Source: Azospirillum sp. SYSU D00513 (lineage in GTDB: Bacteria > Pseudomonadota > Alphaproteobacteria > Azospirillales > Azospirillaceae). Taken from it: 64,000 bases of DNA. The stretch lies in the NCBI RefSeq assembly GCF_017356015.1, contig NZ_JAFIQV010000004.1, positions 124,001-188,000 on the forward strand, given 5' to 3'. Below are positions 26,790 through 35,280 of this stretch, piece by piece. The notes beneath the pieces are model-generated. The model was not told where the DNA came from. It worked only from the letters and a program-made list of their open reading frames with translations, and searched no databases. The stretch's first letter is position 1. Every line of letters starts with the position of its first letter. Position numbers and translations under genes: made by a program.

Positions 26790-27986
26790 CTACTTCACCA
26801 TCAGGAAACGGAGCTGGAAGGTCGTTCCCCGCTCGGACGGGATCCGCTCGATGGTGCCGCCGATCTGGCGTGCGAGGCCGTTGGTCAGCTGCATTCCCGA
26901 GCTGCCCGGACGCGGCGGCCCCATGCCGACCCCGTCGTCGGCGACGGTCAGGCAGCCCTCTCCGACCGCGGGATCGGTGGTGAACTCCACCCGCACCGTC
27001 CCCTTGCCGTCCGGAAAGGCGTGCTTGATGGCGTTGGTCACCAGCTCGTTGGTGATCAGGCCCAGCGACACCGCGCGCTCGTGCGACAGTTCGGCGCTGA
27101 CCAGCGCCGGCCGGATCCGCACATGCTCGCTGCGGTGCTCCAGGTTGCCGCACAGGGCCTGCAGATAGGCCGCGACGTCGATGGTCGGCTGGTCGGGGCG
27201 CATGGCGAGCTGGTCGTGGGCCATGCTGATGGCGGAGACCCGGTCCATGACATGGGCGAAGCCCCGGATGGCTTCCGCGTCGCGCTGCTTGCGCTTCTGC
27301 ATCAGCAGCAGCGCCATGATCATCTGGAAGTCGTTCTTGTCCCGGTGCACGAGTTCGCGCATCAGCGTGCGCTGCTGCTCCGTCTCGCGCAGCATCCGCG
27401 CGGCGGCGTCCTCGGACCGGGCTTCGGCGAGCCGGTGCTGGACCGCCATGCCCAGTATGTTGGCCATGGAGGTCAGGAACTTCACGTCGGCGTCGCTGAA
27501 GTGCCGCGGCGTCTCGCTGTCCACCTCCAGCACGCCCCACACGGTACCGGCCACCGTGACCGGCACGTTGAGCGCGGACACGATGCCATGGTCCCGGAGG
27601 ATCGGGGAGTAGCGGAATTCCGGGTCGTTCGGCAGGTCGTCGACGACCGTGGGCAGGCGGGTCATGAGGGTGCGGCCGGACAGTGAGGCGACGTCGGCGC
27701 CCAGCGTCACGCTGCCGACGACTCCTGGCTTCCAGCCCACGCCCGCCTCGATCAGCAGGTCGCCGATCGCCGGCCGGTAGCGCATGAGCTTGGCGTGCCC
27801 GATGCCGGTGCCGCGGGCGGCCTGGAGACAGGTGAGGTGGCGCAGGCCGGCCAGGTCCTTCGCGTCGCCCGCGAGCCGGCTGAAATCCGTCAGGATGTCC
27901 TGGTAGCGCAGCAGGCGGGCGAGCAGCGCGGCGTCCGCGCCCTCCCCGGAGCGCCCCGGATGGCTGTCTTCGGGCGTCATGGTCAT
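26790..27986 (-). CDS. GAF-domain sensor kinase, HWE/HisKA_2 type
   Basis: A 398-residue cytosolic kinase. The GAF domain covers about residues 35-185 (SALNVPVTVAGTVWGVLEVDS, and the closing helix MANILGMAVQHRLAEA). The HisKA_2 dimerisation motif has His214 in ELVHRDKNDFQ, where the family usually has HR-x-K-N-N-L-Q. The ATPase domain has LGLITNELVTNAIKHAFP, DDGVGM and a C-terminal GTTFQLRF. HWE/HisKA_2 kinases in alphaproteobacteria often feed the general stress PhyR-EcfG system or lone receivers. The gene is convergent with the four-PAS kinase and has no response regulator adjacent on its own strand. Confidence 0.9.
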   Translation of the reverse strand: MTMTPEDSHPGRSGEGADAALLARLLRYQDILTDFSRLAGDAKDLAGLRHLTCLQAARGTGIGHAKLMRYRPAIGDLLIEAGVGWKPGVVGSVTLGADVASLSGRTLMTRLPTVVDDLPNDPEFRYSPILRDHGIVSALNVPVTVAGTVWGVLEVDSETPRHFSDADVKFLTSMANILGMAVQHRLAEARSEDAAARMLRETEQQRTLMRELVHRDKNDFQMIMALLLMQKRKQRDAEAIRGFAHVMDRVSAISMAHDQLAMRPDQPTIDVAAYLQALCGNLEHRSEHVRIRPALVSAELSHERAVSLGLITNELVTNAIKHAFPDGKGTVRVEFTTDPAVGEGCLTVADDGVGMGPPRPGSSGMQLTNGLARQIGGTIERIPSERGTTFQLRFLMVK

Positions 27987-28061
27987 GCCGGGCTAAACCT
28001 CCGCGCGGGCGCGGTTGTTCCCCGGAGCCCCGGCTATGGCATCAGGTCTGTCGCATCAGGC

Positions 28062-29006
28062 CTATCGCATCAGCCTGCCGCTGCCGGCGCGGACGTCGCG
28101 GCTGGTCTGCTGCTCGATCTCGGCGTTCAGCGCCGCGCCGAACAGGATCGCGTAGGCCACGAGGTTCAGCCAGATCATCAGCGTGATCAGCGCCCCCGCC
28201 ATGCCGTAGGCGGACTGATAGTCGGCCAGGGTCCGCACATAGAGGGAGAAGAGGGCCGAGGCCCCGATCCACAGCGCCGTCGCGATCACGGCACCCCAGC
28301 TCACCCAGCGCCATTTCGGCTCGGCCCGGCTCGGCCCGACGCGGTAGAGGACTGCGAGCGCGGTCAGGATCATGGCGACCAGCAGGGGCCAGCGCCCGAT
28401 CTGCACCAGCCACACCAGCCAGACCGGCAGCTCCAGGAAATCCGCGAGCGCCGGCGCCTTGACGAACAGCCCGAAGCTCACGGGGATGAAGACCAGCCCG
28501 CCAATGCCCAGCAGGATCGACAGCCCGTTCAGCTTCAGGAAGCCCCGCCGCTCGCGTTCCCGGTAGGCGAGGTTCAGGGCCGCGATCAGCGCCCGCATGC
28601 CGAACCAGAGGCTCCAGAGCGTCAGCATCAGGCTTCCCCCGGCGCCCCAGCGCAGCGTGCCGCGTGTCACCTCCAGCATCGCGGTGAACTGGTCCACGGT
28701 CGCGTTCAGGGATTCCTGGGGGAGCACGCCGTCGAGCTGGCCGAACTGTTCCTTGACCGCCTCGGGACCGTTCGTCATTCCGACGGTCAGCATGAGGAAG
28801 CCCAGACCCGGCAGCAGCGCCAGCATCGCGTAGAAGGCCACCCCCGCCGCGGCGACCCACAGCCCGTTCTCGCATTGCTCGGTCCACAGCCGCCGGGCGA
28901 TGCCGCGCCAGCCGGACAGGGGAATGTCGCGCGGATCGCCGTAATCGGCGCCGGCGTCCGGCGGCTCCTCCGCGCCGGGCGCCGGTTCCGGGCGGCGCTC
29001 ACGCAT
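28062..29006 (-). CDS. YihY/BrkB-family inner membrane protein
   Basis: The 314-residue protein has six predicted transmembrane helices. The family hallmark is a first helix preceded by an amphipathic region ending in AAGVAFYAMLALLPGLG, and later the GAVIATALWIGASALFSLYV and ITLMIWLNLVAYAILFGAALNAE segments. Formerly annotated as ribonuclease BN, members are now regarded as membrane proteins of uncertain, perhaps transport-related, function. The N-terminal 30 residues are acidic and Pro-rich. The start overlaps the end of a small zinc-motif gene by 8 bp, so the two are translationally coupled. Confidence 0.9.
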   Translation of the reverse strand: MRERRPEPAPGAEEPPDAGADYGDPRDIPLSGWRGIARRLWTEQCENGLWVAAAGVAFYAMLALLPGLGFLMLTVGMTNGPEAVKEQFGQLDGVLPQESLNATVDQFTAMLEVTRGTLRWGAGGSLMLTLWSLWFGMRALIAALNLAYRERERRGFLKLNGLSILLGIGGLVFIPVSFGLFVKAPALADFLELPVWLVWLVQIGRWPLLVAMILTALAVLYRVGPSRAEPKWRWVSWGAVIATALWIGASALFSLYVRTLADYQSAYGMAGALITLMIWLNLVAYAILFGAALNAEIEQQTSRDVRAGSGRLMR

Positions 29007-29160
29007 CGCCGACGATGGCCACGATCCTGCCCGTTCCGTCGCAGGTTGGGCAGGGCGCCGCGTTCAGGCGCCCGCTGCCACCGCAATCCGGGCAGACATT
29101 CTCGCCCGTCTGCGCGCTGCCGGGCGAAGACTCGTCGCCCGGTTTCCTCTCGCTGTTCAT
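28999..29160 (-). CDS. Small DnaJ-type zinc-motif protein
   Basis: Fifty-three residues from the ATG at 29160, which has AGGGG seven bases upstream. It contains two CxxCxGxG units (CPDCGGSG and CPTCDGTG) separated by seven residues, exactly one zinc site of the DnaJ Cys-rich domain, with no J domain. It overlaps the start of the BrkB-family gene by 8 bp. Small proteins with this motif could bind zinc or act as thiol-redox chaperone adaptors; that is inference. A longer reading from 29295 lacks a ribosome-binding site. Confidence 0.75.
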   Translation of the reverse strand: MNSERKPGDESSPGSAQTGENVCPDCGGSGRLNAAPCPTCDGTGRIVAIVGDA

Positions 29161-29312
29161 GCCTGTCCCCTCATTCAAGGCCTGTCCATGAACACGCGAA
29201 GGCGGCGGGTGTCGCGCCGCTCCCTCCAGGGGCGTTGGACGGGCTGTTGCGTCCGGGTCCGGTCCGGGGAATTCTTGCTGTTCGAACGCAACCACGGAAA
29301 GGGAGACACCCC

Positions 29313-29666
29313 ATGAGGCCGAAGGACCTCGTCAGGCTTTGGGTCGACACGTTCAACCGCGCCGACGCCGGGGCGCTCGCCGCCCTCTACCATGATGACG
29401 CCGTGAATCATCAGGTGGCGCTCGACCCTGTCGAGGGCCGCGCCGCGATCCGGGCGATGTTCGAGCGCGAGTTCGCCGCGGCCGAAATGGTCTGCATCGT
29501 CGAGAACATTTTCGAGGATGGCGAGGTGGCTATCCTGGAATGGCGGGACCCTCTGGGCCTGAGAGGCTGCGGCTTCTTCCATGTCCGGGACGAACGCATC
29601 GCCTTCCAGCGCGGCTATTGGGACAAGCTGTCCTTCCTGCGGCTGCATGGACTTCCCGTCGCGTAG
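29313..29666 (+). CDS. Nuclear transport factor 2-like / SnoaL-fold protein
   Basis: The product is 117 residues from the ATG at 29313 with GGGAGA upstream. The pattern is that of a single-domain NTF2/SnoaL cone: helix VRLWVDTFNRADAGALAALY, then YHDDAVNHQVALDPVEGR, then REFAAAEMVCIVENIF and the strands VAILEWRDP and GCGFFHVRDERIAFQRGYWD. The HDDAV and D-P-V-E-G-R positions match polyketide cyclase-like and limonene epoxide hydrolase-like members, which differ widely in activity. It is a stand-alone gene. Function unknown. Confidence 0.8.
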   Translation: MRPKDLVRLWVDTFNRADAGALAALYHDDAVNHQVALDPVEGRAAIRAMFEREFAAAEMVCIVENIFEDGEVAILEWRDPLGLRGCGFFHVRDERIAFQRGYWDKLSFLRLHGLPVA

Positions 29667-29805
29667 GAAGGATCCAGCTGGCTGGCTGCCGCTTGGGATC
29701 TGAGATACAAAGCAACAAGAAGCGTCGCAAACTTGGAAGCATATTTTAACGCTCTCGCAACATTGCCTGCATAGCCTGAAACCATCCCGGTCTGGAGTGT
29801 ATGTG

Positions 29806-31494
29806 ATGCGGAGCTTCCTAACCAATCTCAGCCTTATCAAGAAGCTCATGGCCGCCTTCGCGGCCGTGATCCTGGGCACCATGATCACGGGCGCCTTCAC
29901 CTGGCAGAAGACCTCGGTGATGGAGGACAACGCAGGCTGGACGGTTCACACCTATCAGGTGCTGGGCAGCATGGACATGCTGCTGCTGAGCATGGTGAAC
30001 CAGGAAACCGGGCTTCGGGGTTACCTGATCAGCGGCGGCGATGCCTTCCTGGAGCCTTACCGGTCCGGCCGCGCGGCCTTCGAGAAGAGCTTCGCCGAGG
30101 TCAAGACGCTCACCTCCGACAACCCGGCGCAGCAGGCCCGGCTGGATGAACTCGCACGGAGCGTGAAGTCCTGGCAGACGGAGATCGCCGAGAAGGAGAT
30201 CGCGATGATGCGCGATCCGGCGACCCGCGAAAAGGCGCGCGACATGGAAGTGTCGGGTGCCGGCAAGCGCTACATGGACGCGATCCGCGCGAAGATCGCC
30301 GAAATCGGGAAGGTCGAATCGGACCTGCTCGACGAGCGCGCCCAGGCGCTGGCCGGGGCGGCCAACCAGGCGAGGCTCGTCTCGCTGCTCGGCCTGCTGG
30401 CCAGCGTGGCGATCGCCGCCATCCTCTGCGCGCTCCTGGGAGCCGGGGTCGCATCGCCCATGCGCCGCATGGCTGCGCTCATGGAGCGGCTGGCGAAGGG
30501 CGACAAGACCATCGTCGTGGAGGGCATCGGCCGCAAGGACGAGATCGGGTCGCTGGCCGCCGCGCTCGCCGTTTTCAAGGAGAACGCGCTGGAAGCGGAG
30601 CGGCTGGCCGCCGAGCAGGAGCGCGAGCGCGCCGCCAAGGAGGCCCGCGCGGCCACGGTCGAGCGGCTGGTGCGGGGCTTCGAGGCGAGCGTGGGCGGTG
30701 TGGTCGAGGCCGTCTCCTCCACGGCGAGCCAGATGCAGGGTGCCGCGACCGCCATGTCCGCCAGCGCCGACCAGGCGAGCCACCAGGCCACGGCCGTCGC
30801 CGCGGCGGCCGAGCAGGCCTCCTCCAACGTGCAGACCGTCGCCACCGCCACCGAGGAACTCAGCGCCTCGATCCAGGAGATCGGCCGTCAGGTCGAAACC
30901 TCGACCGCCATCGCCGGGCAGGCGGTGCGCGAGGCGGACGAGACCAACGAGACGATACGGAGCCTGGTGCAGGCGGCCCAGCAGATCGGCGCGGTGGTGG
31001 AGCTGATCAACAGCATCGCCGGCCAGACCAACCTGCTGGCGCTCAACGCCACCATCGAGGCGGCGCGGGCGGGAGAGGCCGGCAAGGGCTTCGCCGTCGT
31101 CGCGTCGGAGGTCAAGGCGCTGGCCAGCCAGACGGCCCGCGCGACCGAGGAGATCCAGGCGAAGGTCCAGGAAATCCAGGGTGCGACCAGCGGCGCGCAG
31201 ACGGCGATCCAGAGCATCGGCCAGACGATCCGCCGCGTCAGCGAGATCGCCACGACCATCGCCTCGGCCGTCGAGGAGCAGGGTGCGGCGACGCGCGACA
31301 TCTCCAACAACGTCCTGCAGGCCGCCCGCGGCACGCAGGAGGTATCGGGCAACATCGTCGGCGTGACCCAGGCCGCGGCGGAGACCGGCTCGGCGGCGTC
31401 CCAGGTGATGGGCCTGTCGGGCGGTCTCAGCCGCGAGGCGCAGCGCCTGCGCGGCGAGGTCGCTTCCTTCCTCGCCGAGGTCCGTTCGGCCTGA
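29806..31494 (+). CDS. Methyl-accepting chemotaxis protein with CHASE3 sensor
   Basis: A 562-residue transducer. TM1 is at about 10-32, followed by a periplasmic all-helical CHASE3 domain (about 38-185; the motif [14 protein letters not shown] is characteristic), TM2 at about 192-212 and HAMP at 212-265. A coiled-coil signalling domain follows, whose hairpin tip reads [20 protein letters not shown]. The ATG at 29806 was chosen for its spacing from TGGAG; a GTG three codons earlier is possible. There is no C-terminal CheR-tethering pentapeptide. A hairpin terminator follows. CHASE3 ligands are not known, so the attractant cannot be named. Confidence 0.93.
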   Translation: MRSFLTNLSLIKKLMAAFAAVILGTMITGAFTWQKTSVMEDNAGWTVHTYQVLGSMDMLLLSMVNQETGLRGYLISGGDAFLEPYRSGRAAFEKSFAEVKTLTSDNPAQQARLDELARSVKSWQTEIAEKEIAMMRDPATREKARDMEVSGAGKRYMDAIRAKIAEIGKVESDLLDERAQALAGAANQARLVSLLGLLASVAIAAILCALLGAGVASPMRRMAALMERLAKGDKTIVVEGIGRKDEIGSLAAALAVFKENALEAERLAAEQERERAAKEARAATVERLVRGFEASVGGVVEAVSSTASQMQGAATAMSASADQASHQATAVAAAAEQASSNVQTVATATEELSASIQEIGRQVETSTAIAGQAVREADETNETIRSLVQAAQQIGAVVELINSIAGQTNLLALNATIEAARAGEAGKGFAVVASEVKALASQTARATEEIQAKVQEIQGATSGAQTAIQSIGQTIRRVSEIATTIASAVEEQGAATRDISNNVLQAARGTQEVSGNIVGVTQAAAETGSAASQVMGLSGGLSREAQRLRGEVASFLAEVRSA

Positions 31495-31510
31495 CGGAGG
31501 AGAGCAGGGC

Positions 31511-31538
31511 GCGGGCGTCCGTTGGGACGCCCGCTTCC
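31511..31538 (+). terminator. Hairpin terminator after the chemoreceptor gene
   Basis: GCGGGCGTCC pairs perfectly with GGACGCCCGC around a 4-nt loop, followed by TTCCCG. The stem is strong and the tail weak. Confidence 0.55.
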
Positions 31539-31569
31539 CGCTCGTCCTTCCGCGCATGGGGCACCCGGA

Positions 31570-31737
31570 TCAGGTCGTCTGGTTCGCGAGCCAGCGTTCC
31601 AGGGTCTTGCGGTGCCGGTGAGCCCGCATCAGCAGCATGTCCGGCAGCTCGCCCCGCACGACCAGCCGCCCATCCCGGAGCACCAGCTCGCCGCCGGACG
31701 CCCGGATCGTGGTGATCAAATGGTTCAGTTCACGCAT
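31570..31737 (-). CDS. Small TubC docking-domain-like protein
   Basis: Fifty-five residues from the ATG at 31737, which has GAGGTGAGG just upstream. The pattern (N-terminal helix, SGGELVLRDGRLVVRGELPD beta hairpin, C-terminal helix ending LERWLA) resembles the TubC N-terminal docking domain normally found at the start of peptide synthetase proteins. Here it stands alone and no synthetase is in the window. It lies on one side of a probable Irr box, divergent from the DUF454 gene. The family assignment is tentative; the gene itself is well supported by its ribosome-binding site. Confidence 0.6.
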   Translation of the reverse strand: MRELNHLITTIRASGGELVLRDGRLVVRGELPDMLLMRAHRHRKTLERWLANQTT

Positions 31738-31762
31738 GGCCTCACCTCGCTTAGGCCTTCCA

Positions 31763-31779
31763 TTTAGAACCATTCTAAC
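31763..31779. promoter_or_regulatory. Probable Irr box (iron control element)
   Basis: TTTAGAA-CCA-TTCTAAC matches the alphaproteobacterial ICE motif TTTAGAA-N3-TTCTAAA at 13 of 14 fixed positions. It lies 26 bp upstream of the leftward small gene and about 170 bp upstream of the rightward DUF454 gene. Confidence 0.6.
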
Positions 31780-31855
31780 AGCTGGGGCAAGCCCATCGTC
31801 GCGCACCGTTCCGCCCTGACGGCAATCGTTTTCTCCTATGAAACGCATACAAACA

Positions 31856-31873
31856 ATCGAATGTACCTTCGAT
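31856..31873. repeat. Inverted repeat upstream of the DUF454 gene
   Basis: ATCGAA and TTCGAT arms are separated by 6 bp in the AT-richer leader of the rightward gene. It is a possible operator, but no protein can be assigned. Confidence 0.3.
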
Positions 31874-31946
31874 GACTCAGCTGTCTAATCTGTTGGCGGG
31901 ACAGGACGCCGGCCCGGATCAGGGCGAAACCAGGGGAGTTGCGGTG

Positions 31947-32402
31947 ATGACGGATCACGATCGCATCGGCAGCCGGACCGCCCGTCCGCTCTGGCGCGGG
32001 CTCGGCCTCTTCCTATTCGCCCTCGGCGCCGTGGGCGCGGTGCTACCGCTGCTGCCGACCACGGTGTTCTGGATCTTGGCGCTGGTCTGCTTCGGCAAGG
32101 CGGGTGACGCCCGTGCCGAGCGCCTGCTGAACCATCCCCGATTCGGGGCCACGCTGCGCCGCTTCATGGAGGAGGGCAGCCTGACACGGGCCGCGAAGCT
32201 CTCGGCTTTCATCGGCATGAGTGCCGGTGCCGCCGCGCTGCTTCCCGTCATGGCGCTGTCGCCGGCCGTGGCGTCCTGTGGCTGGCTCGTGCTGGCCCTG
32301 AGCGCCGCCTATGTCGGAACCCGCCCCGAACCCAATCCCGCCGCCGTCCTCGCCAACGGTCTCCATGCCAATGGGCGGCTGCGGGCGCTCCCGGAACCGT
32401 AA
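31947..32402 (+). CDS. DUF454 (YbaN) family inner membrane protein
   Basis: A 151-residue protein with about three hydrophobic helices. The family signature is the first helix followed by GAVLPLLPTTVFWILALVCF, then a short cytosolic region with NHPRFGATLRRF and two more helices. The start at 31947 follows GGGGAG; an upstream ATG at 31872 would add 25 residues and is less likely. Function is unknown for the family. A probable Irr box in the shared upstream region suggests control by iron or heme. A strong terminator follows the stop. Confidence 0.82.
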   Translation: MTDHDRIGSRTARPLWRGLGLFLFALGAVGAVLPLLPTTVFWILALVCFGKAGDARAERLLNHPRFGATLRRFMEEGSLTRAAKLSAFIGMSAGAAALLPVMALSPAVASCGWLVLALSAAYVGTRPEPNPAAVLANGLHANGRLRALPEP

Positions 32403-32425
32403 CGCACCCCGCACGGTTTCGACCT

Positions 32426-32456
32426 CGCCCACGGGCCGTGCCCGTGGGCGTTTTTT
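32426..32456 (+). terminator. Strong intrinsic terminator after the DUF454 gene
   Basis: CGCCCACGGGC pairs with GCCCGTGGGCG around a CGT loop, followed by six Ts. Confidence 0.95.
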
Positions 32457-32520
32457 GCCGTGCGCGCGGAGCCGTCCCGTTCCATCATGCCCGCCTCGAA
32501 CGAAGTGGAGACGGACGGAC

Positions 32521-33531
32521 ATGACGGCAGGCGGCAGCGCGGACGGGTTGGCCATCGGGTTTCAGGACATCGAAGCCGCGGCGGAACGGCTTCGCGGCTG
32601 GGCGGTGGAAACCCCGCTGATCGAGAATCCGCACCTCAACGAGCGCGTCGGCGGGCGGATTCTCATTAAGCCGGAGAATCTCCAGCGCAGCGGCGCCTTC
32701 AAATTCAGGGGTGCCTACAACCGGCTGTGCCAGCTGGACGAGGCGCAGCGCCGCGCCGGCGTGGTCGCCTGGTCGTCGGGCAACCACGCCCAGGGTGTCG
32801 CGGCGGCGGCCAAGCTGTTGGGCATGCCCGCGGCCATCGTGATGCCGCAGGATGCACCCCGCCTGAAGATCGAGAACACCCGCAATTACGGCGCCGATGT
32901 CCGCCTTTACGACCGCTGGCGCGAGAGCCGGGAGGAGATCGCGATGGGCATCGCCCGGGAGCGCGGCGCCGTCACCGTGCCCCCCTACGACGATCCCCAC
33001 ATCATGGCCGGCCAGGGCACCGCCGGGCTGGAACTGGCGCGGCAGGCGCGCGCCATCGGCGCGCCGGTCGAACAGCTCATCGTCGGGTGCAGCGGCGGCG
33101 GGCTGATCGCAGGCATCGCGACTGCGGTGAAGCATCTGGAGCCGGACGCCCGGATCTACAGCGCGGAGCCGGCGGGCTTCGACGACCTCGCGCGCTCGCT
33201 CGCCGGGGGCGAGCGGGTGTCGAACGCGCCGGGGGCGACCTCCATCTGCGACGCGCTGATGGCGCCGACGCCCGGCCAGCTGACCTTCCCCATCCACCAG
33301 GCGCTCCTGTCGGGCGGGCTGACGGTCACCGACGAAGAGGTGGCACAGGCGATGGCTTACGCGTTCCTGGTGCTGAAGCTGGTGGTCGAGCCGGGCGGGG
33401 CCGTCGGGCTCGCCGCCGTCCTGTCGGGGAAGATTCAAACCGCCGGACACACGACGGCCATCCTGCTGACCGGTGGCAACGTCGATCCGGACAGCTTCGG
33501 CCGCATCATCGCCGGGGCGGCCGCGCCCTGA
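32521..33531 (+). CDS. Threonine/serine dehydratase-like PLP enzyme
   Basis: The 336-residue fold-type II PLP enzyme has its Schiff-base lysine at Lys61 (SGAFKFRGA). The substrate loop is WSSGNHAQGVA and the phosphate-binding glycine loop is VGCSGGGLIAGI. The C-terminal ACT-like regulatory domain of biosynthetic IlvA is absent, so it is of the short catabolic type: threonine or serine dehydratase, serine racemase or hydroxyaspartate dehydratase. These cannot be told apart by eye. ATG at 32521. It is convergent with the S41 protease gene and is not part of the ilv block at the start of the window. Confidence 0.88.
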   Translation: MTAGGSADGLAIGFQDIEAAAERLRGWAVETPLIENPHLNERVGGRILIKPENLQRSGAFKFRGAYNRLCQLDEAQRRAGVVAWSSGNHAQGVAAAAKLLGMPAAIVMPQDAPRLKIENTRNYGADVRLYDRWRESREEIAMGIARERGAVTVPPYDDPHIMAGQGTAGLELARQARAIGAPVEQLIVGCSGGGLIAGIATAVKHLEPDARIYSAEPAGFDDLARSLAGGERVSNAPGATSICDALMAPTPGQLTFPIHQALLSGGLTVTDEEVAQAMAYAFLVLKLVVEPGGAVGLAAVLSGKIQTAGHTTAILLTGGNVDPDSFGRIIAGAAAP

Positions 33532-33538
33532 GGGGAGG

Positions 33539-33563
33539 GGGCGGAAGCGGCCGGCTTCCGCCC
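33539..33563. terminator. Hairpin between convergent genes
   Basis: GGGCGGAAGC pairs perfectly with GCTTCCGCCC around a 5-nt loop, followed on the plus strand by TCCTTGCTGCTT. It lies between the stop codons of the dehydratase and S41 protease genes. Confidence 0.55.
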
Positions 33564-33579
33564 TCCTTGCTGCTTGCCG

Positions 33580-35046
33580 TCAGGGGCGCCCGATCAGCGT
33601 GCCCATGAGGCGGGTGCGGATCGCCGCCACCGCGCATTCCAGGGGACGGTCGGCCTCGGCCGTGCCCGGTGCGGGCATTCCCGGCGCGGCCGGAGCCGGG
33701 GCCGGCGGGGCCGCCGCGACGGCCGGGCAGAGCTCCTCCATCCGCCAGACGCGCGGGGCTGGCGGGGCCACGGCGTGCGGATCGCAGCTGGCCGGGTCGG
33801 GGTGGGTTTCCTCCCCGTTGCTGTCGGCGGCCTTGATCTCCAGGTTCGGCGAGACGCCGAAGCAATCCACCAGCCCTTCGGACGGGCGGAAGTAGCGGGC
33901 GGTCGTCAGCCGGATGCCGATGTCGCCCGTCAGCGAGGAAATCGTCTGCACCGACCCCTTGCCGTAGGTACGGGTGCCGAACAGCAGCGCGCGGCCATGG
34001 TCCTGCAGGGCGCCCGCCACGATCTCGGATGCCGAGGCCGAACCGCTGTTGACCAGCAGCACGACCGGCAGCCCCGACATCAGGTCGCCGGGCGTGCCGG
34101 TGTAGCGGCGGTTCTCGTCCGGGTCGCGCCCGCGCACCGAGACGATGTCCACCCCCTCCAGGAAGCGGTCGGCCACGCTCACCGCCTGGTCGAGCAGGCC
34201 GCCGGGGTTGTTGCGCAGGTCGATCACCGCCCCGGCCAGGCGGTTGCCGGTCTGGCGGCGCATGTCCTGCACCGCGTCGTCCAGCGCGTGGGCCGTCTGC
34301 TGGTTGAAGGTGGCGATGCGGATGTAGGCGACGTCCCCCTCCAGCCGGTAGCGCACGGGCTGGATCTTGACGATGGCGCGCGTCAGCGACACGCGGAAGG
34401 GCGTGCCCGCGGGGTTGCGCCGCAAGGTCAGCGCGACCGAGGTGCCGACGGGGCCGCGCATGCGGGCGACCGCGTCGCGCAGGTTCAGCCCCTTCACCTG
34501 GGTTTCGTCGATGCGGTCGATCAGGTCGCCGGTGCGCAGGCCCGCGCGCGAGGCGGGGGAACCGTCGATGGGCGACACGACGCGGATGAGCCCGCTGTCG
34601 TCGTCCATGGTGACCTCGATGCCGAGCCCGCCGAACTCGCCTTGCGTCTGTTCGCGCATGTAGCGGAAATGCTCGGAGTCGAGGAAGCTCGAATAGGGGT
34701 CGAGCGAGGTGAGCATCGCGTCCAGACCCGCCTCGGTCAGGACGCGGTCGCTGGCGCCCGGCTGTTCCGTCTTCTTCTTCTGGATGCCGGCAATGGCCTT
34801 GTCCACGAGGGTCTGCGGCGGGGCGGGCTTCACATGCTCGACCAGCACCCGGCGCATCACGTCGGAGAAGAGGATGTAGTTGCGGTCGGACAGGGACGGC
34901 GGCGCGTCCACCCCCTTCACCTTGGCGAATTCGGCGCGGTAGCGCTCCAGCGCGGTGAATGTGTCCGCGCGGCTGTAGGGCGCCACCGCGCAGGCGGGGC
35001 CCATCGCCACCATGAGCAGCAACAGCGCCACCATCAGTTTCGCCAT
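33580..35046 (-). CDS. S41 C-terminal processing peptidase with PDZ domain
   Basis: An exported serine peptidase of the CtpA/Prc family, 488 residues from the ATG at 35046 with GAGGGG upstream. A signal peptide occupies about residues 1-20. A helical N-terminal region contains SLDPYSSFL, then comes a PDZ domain (about 135-215, FGGLGIEV, SPASRAGLRTGDLI). The protease core (about 235-400) has DLRNNPGGLLDQ, predicted nucleophile Ser338 in NSGSASASE and general-base Lys363 in YGKGSVQ, the usual 25-residue spacing. The Pro/Ala-rich C-terminus ends with two more cysteines. It should act in the periplasm on the C-termini of envelope proteins or on peptidoglycan hydrolases. Confidence 0.92.
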   Translation of the reverse strand: MAKLMVALLLLMVAMGPACAVAPYSRADTFTALERYRAEFAKVKGVDAPPSLSDRNYILFSDVMRRVLVEHVKPAPPQTLVDKAIAGIQKKKTEQPGASDRVLTEAGLDAMLTSLDPYSSFLDSEHFRYMREQTQGEFGGLGIEVTMDDDSGLIRVVSPIDGSPASRAGLRTGDLIDRIDETQVKGLNLRDAVARMRGPVGTSVALTLRRNPAGTPFRVSLTRAIVKIQPVRYRLEGDVAYIRIATFNQQTAHALDDAVQDMRRQTGNRLAGAVIDLRNNPGGLLDQAVSVADRFLEGVDIVSVRGRDPDENRRYTGTPGDLMSGLPVVLLVNSGSASASEIVAGALQDHGRALLFGTRTYGKGSVQTISSLTGDIGIRLTTARYFRPSEGLVDCFGVSPNLEIKAADSNGEETHPDPASCDPHAVAPPAPRVWRMEELCPAVAAAPPAPAPAAPGMPAPGTAEADRPLECAVAAIRTRLMGTLIGRP

Positions 35047-35280
35047 CCTGCACCCCTCTCGACGGGACGGTCCGTCCGACAAATCCGAAAGCATGTGTCT
35101 ACTATATCAGGGGTTTCGTCTGCCGGAAGGTCCTGAAAGGGTGCCGCCCGCCGGATGCCCGCAATCGGGTTCCGGCGCGCGGCGGCACCCGCGGACGGCG
35201 ACCGTAGCACGCCGTGCGGGTGTTCTCAAAGTTCGCCCATCGAACAATATGCGCCGGCGCGGGTTGGGGTGGAGGGCCGG

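Noticed and set aside
27795-29312. Long upstream extension of the SnoaL-like gene
   Set aside because: The extension runs antisense across the kinase and BrkB genes; the ATG at 29313 has a ribosome-binding site and a full domain.
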